Notes: generated by a model from the letters alone, not told the origin. Numbered from the stretch's first letter, positions 8,974 to 17,700 are shown. The stretch: DNA of 64,000 bases from Tahibacter harae (GCF_024437735.1 NZ_JANFQO010000026.1:1-64000); one strand, 5' to 3'. Numbers and translations are program-made.

Positions 8974-9654
8974 ATGAACCAGCCCAGCCGCGTGCTCCTG
9001 ATCGAAGACCAGCACGATATCGCCGCGAATATCTGGGATTTCCTCGAACGCCGCGGCTACCGCCTGGACCACGCCGCCGACGGCGCAACCGGCCTGGCCG
9101 CGGCCCTGCGCGGCGGCTTCGACGTGATCGTGCTCGACCTGGGCCTGCCGCGGCTGGACGGCCTGGAACTGTGCCGGCGCCTGCGCGAAGCCGGCCGCTC
9201 CACGCCGATCCTGATGCTGACCGCCCGCGACACCCTGCAGGACAAGCTGCGCGGTTTCGCCGAAGGCGCCGACGACTACCTGGTCAAGCCGTTTGCGATG
9301 AAGGAACTGGAAGCACGCATCCGCGCCGTGCACCGGCGCGGCCGGCCGCCGCCCGAAGCGGTACTGCAGGTCGGCGGCCTGAGCTACGACCCCAACACCT
9401 TGCGCGCCCGCCGCGAGGGCGACGAGATCGGCCTGACCCGGGTGCAGTCCATCATCCTGCGCCTGCTGCTGCAGCATTCGCCGCAGGTGCTCAGCCACCG
9501 CGCCCTGATCGAGGCGATCTGGGGCGAGGAAGGCGGCGATGTGGCCGCGCTGCACACTCACGTCTACGAGCTGCGCAAGCTGGTCGACAAACCCTATGCG
9601 CAGGCGCTGATCCGCAGCGTGCACGGCGTGGGCTACCGGCTGGAGGCCGGCTGA
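8974..9654 (+). CDS. OmpR/PhoB-family response regulator
   Basis: The 226-residue protein has a receiver domain (acidic pair ED at residues 11-12, phospho-acceptor Asp55 in VLDLGLPRLDG, Thr in MLTARD, Lys in DDYLVKPF) and a winged-helix DNA-binding domain from about residue 130 (LTRVQSIILRLLLQHSPQVLS to the final VHGVGYRLEAG). ATG 8974 is the start of the conserved receiver fold. Its stop overlaps the kinase start by one base, so the two proteins are translationally coupled. The pair faces away from the sulfatase gene, which makes that gene a plausible target. Confidence 0.95.
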   Translation: MNQPSRVLLIEDQHDIAANIWDFLERRGYRLDHAADGATGLAAALRGGFDVIVLDLGLPRLDGLELCRRLREAGRSTPILMLTARDTLQDKLRGFAEGADDYLVKPFAMKELEARIRAVHRRGRPPPEAVLQVGGLSYDPNTLRARREGDEIGLTRVQSIILRLLLQHSPQVLSHRALIEAIWGEEGGDVAALHTHVYELRKLVDKPYAQALIRSVHGVGYRLEAG

Positions 9655-10898
9655 TGCGCGCGCCGCTGCCGCTGCGCCGGCGCGTCGCCCTGGCCTATGC
9701 CACGCTGGGGCTGCTGCTGAGCCTGGCCTTCGCCGCGGCCACGCTGTACCTGACCGAGGACTACGAACACATCGTCGTCAGCGAGATCCTCAGCGCCCAG
9801 GCGCAGGAATACGCCGACGAGGCCGGTGCCGGCGCCATGCCCGAGCTGCCGCATACGCCGCGCCTGCGCGGCTACCTGCGCCGCGCCGACGGCGGCGGCC
9901 TGCCGCCGGCCCTGGCCGGCCTGGGGCCGGGCATACACGAAATGGAAAGCGCCGCCGCGCCCGGCCGGCATGCGGGCGTGTTCGACACGCCGGCGGGCCG
10001 GCTGGTGTTCCTCATCGACCTGGATTCCATCGAGGAACTGGAAAAGCACCTGGCCTGGTTCTGCCTGCTGGTGGTGCTGCTGGGAACGGGACTCAGCGGC
10101 TGGGCCGGCTGGCTGCTGGCCGGTCGCACCATCGCTCCCGTGAAGCAGCTCGCCGCCGCGGTGGACGCGCTGCCGGCGCGGCCCCAGGCCACCAACCTTG
10201 CCGGCCTGGCCGGGCGCGACGAACTCGGCCGCCTGGCCCGCGCCATCGACGCCTATCAGGCCCGCCTGCTCGACGCCGATGCCGCCGAACGCGCCTTCTT
10301 CGCCGATGCCAGCCATGAGCTGCGCACGCCCATTGCTGTCGTCCAGGGCGCCGCCGAAGTACTGCTGGACGACCCGGACGCCGCACCGGCCCAGCGCCGC
10401 CGTCTGGCCCGGCTGGAGCGCGGCCTGAACGAGCTGACCGACCTTATCAACCTGCTGCTGGGCCTGGCCCGGCGCAGCAACTACACCGCGCAGCCGGTCG
10501 ATGCGGCCGAGCTGCTGCAGGAGTGCGCCGCGCAGCTGCGCGCCGGCACGGAAAGCACCGCGCTGGCGCTGCATATCGAGGCCGCAGGCAGCCTGTTCCT
10601 GCCCCGCGCCGAAGCCCTACTGGCACTGCGCAGCATCCTGCGCCGCCTGCTGCCGCCCGCCGCCCAGGGCGAGCTGCAGCTGCAAGCCGGCGCGGGCCGC
10701 ATCCGCTTCGACTACCGCGCCGGCACCGCGGCCACAGCTCCCGCCGCCGCCCCCGCACGCAGCGACCGCGGCATAGGCCTCACCCTGATCGGCCGCTTCG
10801 CCGATCACCTGGGCTGGAAGCTGGAAGAGCATTTTGCCGACAACGGCTATCGCGCGGTGGAAATTGAAATTCCTGAGAGAATTTCAGGGATGGATTGA
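9654..10898 (+). CDS. Sensor histidine kinase with degenerate ATPase domain
   Basis: The 414-residue protein has two membrane helices (about residues 12-32 and 129-153) around a periplasmic loop of about 95 residues, then a HAMP-like segment (GRTIAPVKQLAAAVDALP) and a DHp helix with His221 in FFADASHELRTPIAVV. The catalytic ATP-binding part is short and eroded. The N-box asparagine region reads RSILRRLLPPAAQ, no DxGxG motif is present, and only a G2-like RGIGLTLIGRFADHLG remains. It may therefore be a poor kinase, acting mainly as a phosphatase or needing another kinase. The partner regulator gene overlaps it by one base upstream. Confidence 0.9.
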   Translation: MRAPLPLRRRVALAYATLGLLLSLAFAAATLYLTEDYEHIVVSEILSAQAQEYADEAGAGAMPELPHTPRLRGYLRRADGGGLPPALAGLGPGIHEMESAAAPGRHAGVFDTPAGRLVFLIDLDSIEELEKHLAWFCLLVVLLGTGLSGWAGWLLAGRTIAPVKQLAAAVDALPARPQATNLAGLAGRDELGRLARAIDAYQARLLDADAAERAFFADASHELRTPIAVVQGAAEVLLDDPDAAPAQRRRLARLERGLNELTDLINLLLGLARRSNYTAQPVDAAELLQECAAQLRAGTESTALALHIEAAGSLFLPRAEALLALRSILRRLLPPAAQGELQLQAGAGRIRFDYRAGTAATAPAAAPARSDRGIGLTLIGRFADHLGWKLEEHFADNGYRAVEIEIPERISGMD

Positions 10899-11036
10899 CG
10901 ACCGCCTGCGCGGCCGGGCGCAACGTTGAGCTGATATTGCGCAGATGAGTGCAGCAACGCCCACGAATGCAACGCTGTGTGCGGAAGACTGCACGACAAT
11001 GAATGCCGCAATGCCCGCGCATGCATCGCTGCGCAG

Positions 11037-11072
11037 CCTCTCCCCCAGCAAGCTTGGGGAAGAGGGAGTTTT
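11037..11072 (+). terminator. Probable terminator after the two-component operon
   Basis: CCTCTCCCC (11037-11045) pairs with GGGGAAGAGG (11056-11065) with one bulge, the inner AGC/GCT also pairs, and GAGTTTT follows. It lies about 140 bases after the kinase stop. The rest of 10899-11254 has no gene that I can support. Confidence 0.55.
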
Positions 11073-11254
11073 ATGCGGTTCCTCCTGAAAGTTCGCAACG
11101 CCTCTTCGGACATAGCCTCAAGCTGGCCGGAACCCGGCGCACATTCCCTGCGCCAGCTCGTCGGCAGTTCCAGCCGCGGCGCACAACCCTGCCGCATCGA
11201 CAGGCGCATCAGCTTGAGTCATGTTAATTGCACCGCCCTGCCCGCCTGCCGCCC

Positions 11255-12415
11255 ATGCTGCATACCTTCGCCGTCGCCAACTACCGCTCGCTGCGCGACC
11301 TCAAGCTCAAGCTGGAGCCGCTGACCCTGGTCACCGGCGCGAATGGCAGCGGCAAGTCCAATCTCTACCGCGCGCTGCGTCTGTTGCAACAGGCCGCGGC
11401 GGGGCGTCTGGCCGAGGCGCTGGCGGCCGAGGGCGGCATTCCCTCGGTGCAATGGGCCGGGCCGGCCGATACGCGCAGCCAGCAGAAGCGCGGCCTGCCC
11501 ATCCAGGGCACGCGCGGCAAGGACGTGCTGCGCATCAGCTTCGGTTTCGCCGCTGACGATGTGGCATACGCGATCAAGCTGGGCCTGCCGGCCGGCGGCA
11601 ATCCGGTGGCGCGGTCGCGCTTCCGGCTGGATCCGGAAGTGAAATCCGAATGCATCTGGCAGGCGCCGCCGCAGCGCCGCGCCAATACCTGGCTGGAGCG
11701 CGAAGGCCCGCTGGTCAACCTGCGCAATGCCGACGGCGAATGGCAGCGCCTCGGCACGCCGCTGGCCGCCAGCCGCTCGGTGTTGTCGGAGCTGTCAGAA
11801 CCGCAGCGCTTCCCCGAAGTGTTCGCTCTGCGCGAACGCCTGCGCAGCTGGCGCTTCTACGACGGCTTCCGCACCGACGCCGACAGCCCGCTGCGCCAGC
11901 CGCGCGTCAGCGTGCAGACCGGCGCCCTGGCCCACGACGGCCATGATCTGGCCGCCGCGCTGCAGACCATCATCGAGATCGGCGATGCCGACGCGCTGCA
12001 CGCCGCGGTGGACGATGCCTTCCCGGGTTCGCGCATCGCCATACTCGGCGACGATGCGCGGCTGGAAGTCGGCCTGAACGTGGACGGCCTGCTGCGCGAA
12101 CTGCGCGCGACCGAGCTTTCCGACGGCACCTTGCGCTACCTCTGCCTGCTGGCTGCGCTGCAGAGTCCACGTCCGCCGGAACTGCTGGTGCTCAACGAGC
12201 CCGAGCAAAGCCTGCATCCGGACCTGCTGCGCCCGCTCGCGCGCCAGATCGTGCGCGCCGCCGGCAACGGACAGGTCTGGGTCATCAGCCATGCGCCGGC
12301 GCTGATCGCGGCGATCGAGGACCAGGCCGGCATCGTCGCCTGCACGCTGATGCGCGAGTACGGAGAAACGCGGATCGCCGGGCAAGGTCTGCTGGATGAG
12401 CCGCTATGGCCCTGA
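11255..12415 (+). CDS. AAA-family predicted ATPase (COG4637 type)
   Basis: The 386-residue protein starts MLHTFAVANYRSLRDL, the usual opening of RecF/SMC-like ATPases. It carries Walker A in VTGANGSGKSN (residues about 29-37), an ABC-type signature in LSDGTLRYLCLLAAL, Walker B in LLVLNEPEQSLHPDLL and a switch histidine in WVISHAPALI. The two halves of the nucleotide-binding domain are separated by an insert of about 200 residues, shorter than an SMC coiled coil. No nuclease (TOPRIM) domain and no partner gene is adjacent, so this is not an obvious OLD or RloC defence gene. The role is unknown; relatives are stand-alone chromosomal genes. Confidence 0.88.
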   Translation: MLHTFAVANYRSLRDLKLKLEPLTLVTGANGSGKSNLYRALRLLQQAAAGRLAEALAAEGGIPSVQWAGPADTRSQQKRGLPIQGTRGKDVLRISFGFAADDVAYAIKLGLPAGGNPVARSRFRLDPEVKSECIWQAPPQRRANTWLEREGPLVNLRNADGEWQRLGTPLAASRSVLSELSEPQRFPEVFALRERLRSWRFYDGFRTDADSPLRQPRVSVQTGALAHDGHDLAAALQTIIEIGDADALHAAVDDAFPGSRIAILGDDARLEVGLNVDGLLRELRATELSDGTLRYLCLLAALQSPRPPELLVLNEPEQSLHPDLLRPLARQIVRAAGNGQVWVISHAPALIAAIEDQAGIVACTLMREYGETRIAGQGLLDEPLWP

Positions 12416-12600
12416 GGCAGCGCGGCAGGCATGACGAAAGTCCGGCCGGCGGCACGGCGGGATCAATTCGCGCAACGGCCGAGTCCGGCAAACCTGCCTC
12501 CGGCTGCGTAACCATTCGTATACAAGAAAAATTCTGGTAACACGCGCTCCCACATGGCGCAGAATGCCGAGGTCGCATGGGGCGACCTAGGGAGGCGCAT

Positions 12601-12852
12601 ATGGATCCGAAAGCATTGCTTATCTGGCTGCTGGTCGGCGCGGTTGCCGGCTGGCTTGCCGGGCAGATCGTGAAGGGCCACGGCTTCGGCCTGATCGGCA
12701 ACATCGTCGTGGGCATCGTCGGCGCATTCCTCGCCGGCTGGCTGCTGCCGGGGCTGGGACTGGGCCTCAGCGGCATCGTCGGCAGCATCGTCTACGCGGC
12801 GATAGGCGCGATCATCCTGCTGGTCATCATCGGCTTCTTCAAGCGATTGTGA
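12601..12852 (+). CDS. GlsB/YeaQ/YmgE-family stress response membrane protein
   Basis: The 83-residue protein is nearly all membrane helices: MDPKALLIWLLVGAVAGWLA, a glycine-rich second helix GLIGNIVVGIVGAFLAGWLL, and a third SIVYAAIGAIILLVIIGFF, ending KRL. Length and glycine pattern match the transglycosylase-associated (GlsB) family, whose biochemical role is not established. Start ATG 12601 has an excellent GGAGG nearby (AGGGAGGCGCAT). It stands alone. Confidence 0.92.
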   Translation: MDPKALLIWLLVGAVAGWLAGQIVKGHGFGLIGNIVVGIVGAFLAGWLLPGLGLGLSGIVGSIVYAAIGAIILLVIIGFFKRL

Positions 12853-12856
12853 GGAG

Positions 12857-12966
12857 CGGGGATTTGGAATGACGAGATTCGGGATTCGCAAGAACAGAGT
12901 TTCTCGCGAACCCGAATCTCCAATCCAACCACCGATTCAATCCCGATCCCGAATCACGAATCCCGG
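12857..12966. repeat. Intergenic inverted repeat, TTCGGGATT family
   Basis: GAGATTCGGGATTCGC (12874-12889) pairs with GCGAACCCGAATCTC (12906-12920): 15 bp with one bulged A and a 16-base loop. More copies of the CGAATCCC word follow to 12966. It fills the space between the convergent GlsB-like and amidohydrolase genes and may end transcription from both sides. It is related to the repeats at 415-618 and 59034-59100. Confidence 0.75.
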
Positions 12967-12970
12967 CTCT

Positions 12971-15028
12971 TCACGGCAAACCGGCCGTAGGCTCCGGCCA
13001 GTTCGTGGTCGGCGCCTTGTTGAGGAACAGGCGGCCCTGGCTGTAGGTGCCGACGATCATCACCGTACGCAGGAAGTTGATGTTGTTCTGCATGTTCAGC
13101 GGGTTGTTCGACAGCATCACGATATCGGCGATCTTGTTCACCTCCAGCGTGCCGCGCGAATCCTCCAGGCCGTATTGCCAGGCCGCATTGACGGTGTAGG
13201 CGCGCATACCCTGTTCGATGCTGATGGCCTGGCTGCCGCCGGGCGGCAGCAGCGTGGCCGGGCAGTTGCTCTTGTTCGGATACCAGGACGGCTGCTGCGC
13301 CGAGCGGCTCGCCGCGGCCCAGATCGCGAACAGCGGCGCCGGCGGCGTGACCGGGCTGTCGGTATGCAGGGTCACGTTCAGCCCGGCGTTGAAGGCGGAA
13401 GCGGTCGGATACATGCCCAGCGTGTCGCTCTGGCCCAGGATCTGCTGGCACTCCATCAGTCCCCAGTAAAAGATATCCGGCACCAGGAAACTCACCGTCA
13501 CCGGCTTGCCCTGCAGCGACTGCAGCTGGACGTCGCTGATCATGGGCGCGTGCAGCACCACGTCGCGCTTGCCCGCAGGCGGCGGCGGCGCGGCGGCCAG
13601 CGCGGCGAGCGAGGCGGTGATCGCCGCATCGCCGTTCTGGTGAATGATCATGGGGAAATTCGCCTGGTGCGCCTGGGTCACGCGCGCCGTGATGCCGGCC
13701 TGGTCCACATCGGGCAGGCCCTGGTAGGGCTGCTGCGGGAAGATGCTGGCGTCGGTGAACGGGTTGAACAGCATGAAGTAGTTCCCGTCCAGCCAGGCGG
13801 TATACCCCTGCGTGGAGCCGTCGGCGAACGTCTTGACCGCGGCCACGCTGATCAGCGGATTGTCGCCGAACAGTTTCTGCGCCCTGGTCGCAGCGGACAG
13901 GGTGCTGCTCATGTCGGCGCTGCCCGGATCGTAGGCGATCATGGCCATGGTCAGCGGGAAGGTGGCGCGTTCGGCCGCCGTGTCCAGGCGCGTGGCGTAA
14001 AGCGCCATGTCGCCGAACGAGGCCGCGCCTTCCTGCGCATAGGTGAAGCCGTGCTGGGCGTAGACGGTCGCGGCATTGGTCAGCATCTTTTCCGCGGCCA
14101 GCGGATCGGCCTCGATGATCTTGCCCTGGAAATAGCCGATGGCGTAGAGCGCCAGATCCTCGTCCAGCTGGCCCAGCCGCGCCAGCGCGGTTTCCTGCGG
14201 CGTGTTCATGATCGGCTGATGGCATTGGCCGGTGCTGCCGGACGTCCCGCCGGCGGCTATCACGCCGCAGATGTTCAGCAGGTTCAGCGCCGGCGTGTTG
14301 ACATAGACGATATGGCCGGATTCGCTGGCGACCATGATCGGCACCTGGTCGGAGATCGCATCCAGCTGCGCGCGGGCGTGGCCATTTTCAAAATTGATGC
14401 ATTGGAAGCCCACACCGCTGCAGCCCTTGCTTGCGCCCAGCCGCGCCGGGTCGTAGTTGAAGGCAAGCACGTACGGTGTCTTGCTGTTGGGATCGACGTT
14501 CTTTACCGCGGCCTGCAGCCGCGCGATCACGTCGTCCTGGCTGGTGACGGGGATGAAGCAGGTCTGCGGATCCGGCGTTCCGGTGCAGCCGGGCTTGCCC
14601 GGCGAAGGCTTGAACAGCACGTTGGTGCTGGCCACATCGACCCAGTGCGTGGTGTCGCCGTAGAAGCCGATCGCCGACATGTGCGAATGCGGGTCGATGA
14701 AGCCCGGAAACAGCACGGTGCCGGGCGGCGGCGTATGCGTCGTAGTGGACGGACCGGCCAGGCTCTTGATCTGCGCGGTGGTGCCCAGCGCGGTGATGAT
14801 GCCATTGGTGATGGCCATGGCCTGGGCAGTCGCCGGCGCGGGCGGCGCGGCCAGGGTGACGATGTTGGCATTGATGATGATGGTGTCCGGCGGCGGCGAT
14901 GCCGCAGGCGATGCATCCGCCGCGGCCTTCTCCGCGCGCTGCGCCGGCGGCGTTGCGCAGCCGGCGGCCAGCAGCGCGGCCAGGGAAACGACAGATACGC
15001 AAAGCGAACGCAGTACGGTCGGACGCAT
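12971..15028 (-). CDS. Lipoprotein amidohydrolase (YtcJ-like)
   Basis: The 685-residue product starts at ATG 15028, with AGGAG seven bases before. It begins with a lipoprotein signal (MRPTVLRSLCVSVVSLAALL, lipobox LAAGC), so it is anchored in the envelope. The amidohydrolase_3 fold follows: a beta-sandwich start (DTIIINANIVTL), metal ligands in FPGFIDPHSHMSAIGF, HQNGDAAI near residue 465, LHAPMISDV, and LHTDSPVTPPAP near the C-terminal metal site. It has several cysteines and inserts compared with cytoplasmic YtcJ. The family hydrolyses C-N bonds; the substrate is unknown. It is divergent from the MarR-type regulator, which may control it. Confidence 0.9.
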   Translation of the reverse strand: MRPTVLRSLCVSVVSLAALLAAGCATPPAQRAEKAAADASPAASPPPDTIIINANIVTLAAPPAPATAQAMAITNGIITALGTTAQIKSLAGPSTTTHTPPPGTVLFPGFIDPHSHMSAIGFYGDTTHWVDVASTNVLFKPSPGKPGCTGTPDPQTCFIPVTSQDDVIARLQAAVKNVDPNSKTPYVLAFNYDPARLGASKGCSGVGFQCINFENGHARAQLDAISDQVPIMVASESGHIVYVNTPALNLLNICGVIAAGGTSGSTGQCHQPIMNTPQETALARLGQLDEDLALYAIGYFQGKIIEADPLAAEKMLTNAATVYAQHGFTYAQEGAASFGDMALYATRLDTAAERATFPLTMAMIAYDPGSADMSSTLSAATRAQKLFGDNPLISVAAVKTFADGSTQGYTAWLDGNYFMLFNPFTDASIFPQQPYQGLPDVDQAGITARVTQAHQANFPMIIHQNGDAAITASLAALAAAPPPPAGKRDVVLHAPMISDVQLQSLQGKPVTVSFLVPDIFYWGLMECQQILGQSDTLGMYPTASAFNAGLNVTLHTDSPVTPPAPLFAIWAAASRSAQQPSWYPNKSNCPATLLPPGGSQAISIEQGMRAYTVNAAWQYGLEDSRGTLEVNKIADIVMLSNNPLNMQNNINFLRTVMIVGTYSQGRLFLNKAPTTNWPEPTAGLP

Positions 15029-15505
15029 AGCCAACTCCTGTGCAGACCCGGGGAGGACCCGGCAGGCCGGCACATGCTGTGCGCACGCGCCGGACCGCCA
15101 GCGACAGCAAGCGATGCAGCACAGTCTTTCCCCCTGGACGCGGAGGCCGCGCGGCTCCAGCCGCTGCCGTCGCATCCGCTGCCGCGGACCTGCGCGAGCG
15201 CAGGCCGGCGTGTCCGTCCCGGACCTGACACGGACTGCTTCCGCGCAATCCGCAAAGCCATTCTGCTGCGTTTGGGAAACTAGCAAAGGGATACAAACGC
15301 GGGAATGCGTAAAACCCTCACGCACGGGCGTCGTTGTCCCTGCCTGCGCGGGGAATCGCCGGTGCGGCGCGACACCGCTGTCGCGGCGCGCGGCCGTGCG
15401 GACGCGGCGGCGCCGCACGCTCACGCTTTCTCACCCCGCGTCGCCAGTCCCGCGGCAGCGCCGGCACAGAGCACGGAGCCGCGTCCCGGCACCTACGCAC
15501 CGGCG
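15029..15505. other. Divergent intergenic region, no gene seen
   Basis: This stretch separates the amidohydrolase from the MarR gene. It holds no frame with a ribosome site or recognisable domain. The least GC-rich part is about 15235-15310, where the amidohydrolase promoter may lie, but no hexamer pair there is convincing. Confidence 0.5.
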
Positions 15506-15534
15506 TTGACAGAAATGGTTAGGACTCCTAGCAT
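15506..15534 (+). promoter_or_regulatory. Strong sigma-70 promoter with overlapping palindrome
   Basis: A perfect -35 TTGACA (15506-15511) is separated by exactly 17 bases from -10 TAGCAT (15529-15534). The spacer and -10 contain the odd palindrome TTAGGACTCCTAG (15518-15530; TAGGA-C-TCCTA is exact), a natural place for the MarR dimer to bind. The -10 ends only six bases before the MarR start codon, which predicts a transcript starting at or next to the ATG. Confidence 0.75.
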
Positions 15535-15540
15535 TTAGTC

Positions 15541-16179
15541 ATGAACGACGACGACCGCCAACGCCAGCAAGCCGCCGCCGGCCTGGAACAGCTGCTCGCC
15601 CTGCTGCGTGCGCAATCCTGGCGCGACGACGACACGCCGGCGCTGCCGCCGACCCAGGCCGCGGTACTGCGCATGCTGGCCGATGCGCCGCAGGGCCTGC
15701 GCGCTGGCCAGATGGCGCAGCGGCTGGGTGTGTCGGCGGCCAGCCTCAGCGACTCGCTCAAGGCGCTGCAGGCGCGGCAATGGATACAGCGCCAGCCCGA
15801 TCCCGACGATGCGCGGGCCACGCGCGTGCTGCTGGCCCGCGCCGGCCGGCGCGCGGCCGCGGCGCTGCGCGATCCGCTGCGCGGCCTGGGCCGCCTGCTG
15901 CAGCACCTGGACAGCCGCGATATCGGCGCGCTGCAGCGCGTGGTACAGCTGCTGATCCTGCAGGCGCAGCGCCAGGGCCTGGCCAGCGGCCATCGCACCT
16001 GCCTGGGCTGCCGCTTCTTCCGGCCCTACGCCGGCGGCAGTGCAGAAAAACCGCATTTCTGCGCCTATGTGGAGCAGCCCTTCGGCGATGCCGAGTTGCG
16101 CGCCGACTGCGCCGAACATGAAGCGGCCGATGCGCTGCTGGCCGAGGCGAATGCGCAGCGCTTTGCGCAGCCGCCCTGA
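15541..16179 (+). CDS. MarR-family regulator with C-terminal cysteine cluster
   Basis: The 212-residue protein has a MarR winged helix (residues about 35-105: TQAAVLRMLADAPQGLRAGQ, recognition helix SAASLSDSLKALQ, then the wing around QPDPDDARATRVLL). It is longer than a usual MarR protein: the C-terminal tail carries CLGCRFFRP, then HFCAYVE and DCAEHE, four cysteines in all that could bind zinc or an iron-sulfur cluster or form disulfides. No ribosome site precedes the ATG, in keeping with a leaderless mRNA. A thioredoxin-like gene and an exported-protein gene lie downstream on the same strand. A redox- or metal-sensing repressor is my inference. Confidence 0.88.
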   Translation: MNDDDRQRQQAAAGLEQLLALLRAQSWRDDDTPALPPTQAAVLRMLADAPQGLRAGQMAQRLGVSAASLSDSLKALQARQWIQRQPDPDDARATRVLLARAGRRAAAALRDPLRGLGRLLQHLDSRDIGALQRVVQLLILQAQRQGLASGHRTCLGCRFFRPYAGGSAEKPHFCAYVEQPFGDAELRADCAEHEAADALLAEANAQRFAQPP

Positions 16180-16517
16180 ACGGCGGATTGGTACGCAATG
16201 CCTGCCGACACTGCCCCACGAAAGATCGCCGCCAACCGCACGATGCGAGCCGCGGAGACAGTGGACGCCGGCAGACAGAAAACCGGATTGCGGCCTTCCG
16301 ACCGTAATCCGCACGAACGGCGCAGGCGCTGCCTGCGCCGCTCCTACGGCGCCGGCCGCTGGCACGGCAGGCGCTGCGGCGGTCCGCCCGGCGGAGCGCC
16401 ACGGCCGGCGCCGTTGCAGTCGCCGGCCGGCAGCAAGGTTGGGCGGCGTCCGACTGGCATCGGCCGCCGCCCGTTCCTCATACCCACCCAGCAAGAGCAA
16501 GCAGGAGGAAGCAAATT
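16180..16517. other. Intergenic region with hairpin
   Basis: No gene is seen. The clearest structure is a 9-bp perfect hairpin GGCGCAGGC / GCCTGCGCC at 16319-16339 without a T-run. It could be a weak terminator for the MarR gene or a processing site before the thioredoxin-like gene. Confidence 0.4.
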
Positions 16518-16754
16518 ATGCGTCAGAACGCCGTTTTCTATCATGCCGGCTGTCCCGTGTGCCTGGACGCCGAACAGCAGCTCGCCCAGGCCCTGGACCC
16601 GGCGCGCTACGCCGTGGAGATCGTGCATCTCGGCGAACAGCCCGGCCGCATCGCCGAAGCCGAAGCCGCCGGCGTGCGCTCGGTACCGGCCCTGCTGATC
16701 GGCGCCGCGCCGCTGCACATCAATTTCGGCGCCGCGCTCGCCGATCTGCGCTGA
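16518..16754 (+). CDS. Small thioredoxin/glutaredoxin-like protein, CPVC motif
   Basis: The 78-residue protein begins MRQNAVFYHAGCPVCLDAEQ: a beta strand leading to a CxxC redox motif at residues 12-15. It ends with the cis-proline loop RSVPALLIGAAPLHINFG. This is a minimal thioredoxin fold, compatible with thiol-disulfide exchange in the cytoplasm. The start follows an ideal GGAGG (GCAGGAGGAAGC). Ten bases separate it from the next gene, so the two probably share a transcript. Its position after a MarR protein with a cysteine cluster suggests a shared redox role. Confidence 0.85.
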   Translation: MRQNAVFYHAGCPVCLDAEQQLAQALDPARYAVEIVHLGEQPGRIAEAEAAGVRSVPALLIGAAPLHINFGAALADLR

Positions 16755-16764
16755 GGACGCCGCC

Positions 16765-17634
16765 ATGCAGAATTCACCGCAACAGCCGCTTCCCGCGGCG
16801 GCCCGCACGCGCCTGCGTACACCATCCCGCGGCGCATGTGCCGGCTTACCGGCACCGCTTGCGTCAGCGCCGGCGGCATTACGCCGCACGCTGCTGCGCG
16901 CAGGGCTCGCCTTCGCGCTGAGCGTCGCTGCGACCGCGGCGTGGGCCCATGAAAGCACCGCCGCCAGCGGCGCAATCCACGCCGAAGCCAACCAGGCCGT
17001 GGGCGCGGATTTCGACCTGGTGCAGGCAGGCATCCGCACCGAAAAGAACATCGCGATCTTCCAGATGACAGTATCGGGCAAGGCCGGCCGATCGCGTCCG
17101 GCGCCGGTAGGCAAGCTGGCCGGCAGCGACGTGTTCTCCTACGTCTGGCCGACCACGATAGATCCATACGAAGTCGGCTTTGAACGCGCCAGCGGCATAC
17201 TTGCCATGGCCGTCACCGCGCATCCGGATTTCGACGACACGCCGCTGTTCGACGAAAACGGCGACGGCAAGCCTGACAACGACGGCAATCTCTGGCACAG
17301 CCACTGGGTGGTGCTGCAGAAGAATCCGGCCTGCGGCGCCGACGCGCTCGCCGTGGTCGACATTCCCGCCGGCGCCAGGCCGCGCCTGCCCAAGACCTGG
17401 CCGGGACTGCCCATACTCATCGACAGCCCGGGCTGGCAGCCCTCGCTGCAGGCAGGCACAGTGGAAGTGCGCGTGCCCTTCGACGATATCGGCGTGGTCG
17501 GCGCCGCAGGTTTCGACGGCGTCACCGCCGGCCTGCGCGTGAACGCCAGCGTGCACGCACCGTTGCTGTGCGTGGTCGATGTGTTCAAGGTTGCTTCCGG
17601 CGACCTGAGTCTGCCGGGCAAGCCGGAACGCTGA
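16765..17634 (+). CDS. Exported protein of unknown function
   Basis: The 289-residue product has a long basic N-terminal region before a hydrophobic export segment (LLRAGLAFALSVAATAAWA, cut near residue 63), so the real start may be a later codon. The mature part is about 225 residues, with two cysteines (NPACGADAL and LLCVVDVF) and an Asp-rich loop DENGDGKPDNDGN near residue 165 that resembles a calcium-binding loop. I recognise no family. It is preceded by the CPVC protein at ten bases and followed by a strong hairpin terminator. Confidence 0.75.
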   Translation: MQNSPQQPLPAAARTRLRTPSRGACAGLPAPLASAPAALRRTLLRAGLAFALSVAATAAWAHESTAASGAIHAEANQAVGADFDLVQAGIRTEKNIAIFQMTVSGKAGRSRPAPVGKLAGSDVFSYVWPTTIDPYEVGFERASGILAMAVTAHPDFDDTPLFDENGDGKPDNDGNLWHSHWVVLQKNPACGADALAVVDIPAGARPRLPKTWPGLPILIDSPGWQPSLQAGTVEVRVPFDDIGVVGAAGFDGVTAGLRVNASVHAPLLCVVDVFKVASGDLSLPGKPER

Positions 17635-17700
17635 GCCGGCCTGCGGCTCAGGCCGTGCGCGCAGCGGCGCGGCAACGGTCGTTCGACGGGAAATGCGTCT

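Noticed and set aside
11255-12415. Possible anti-phage defence gene (OLD/RloC-like ATPase)
   Set aside because: No nuclease domain, no partner genes and a short insert; the sequence fits the stand-alone COG4637-type ATPases.
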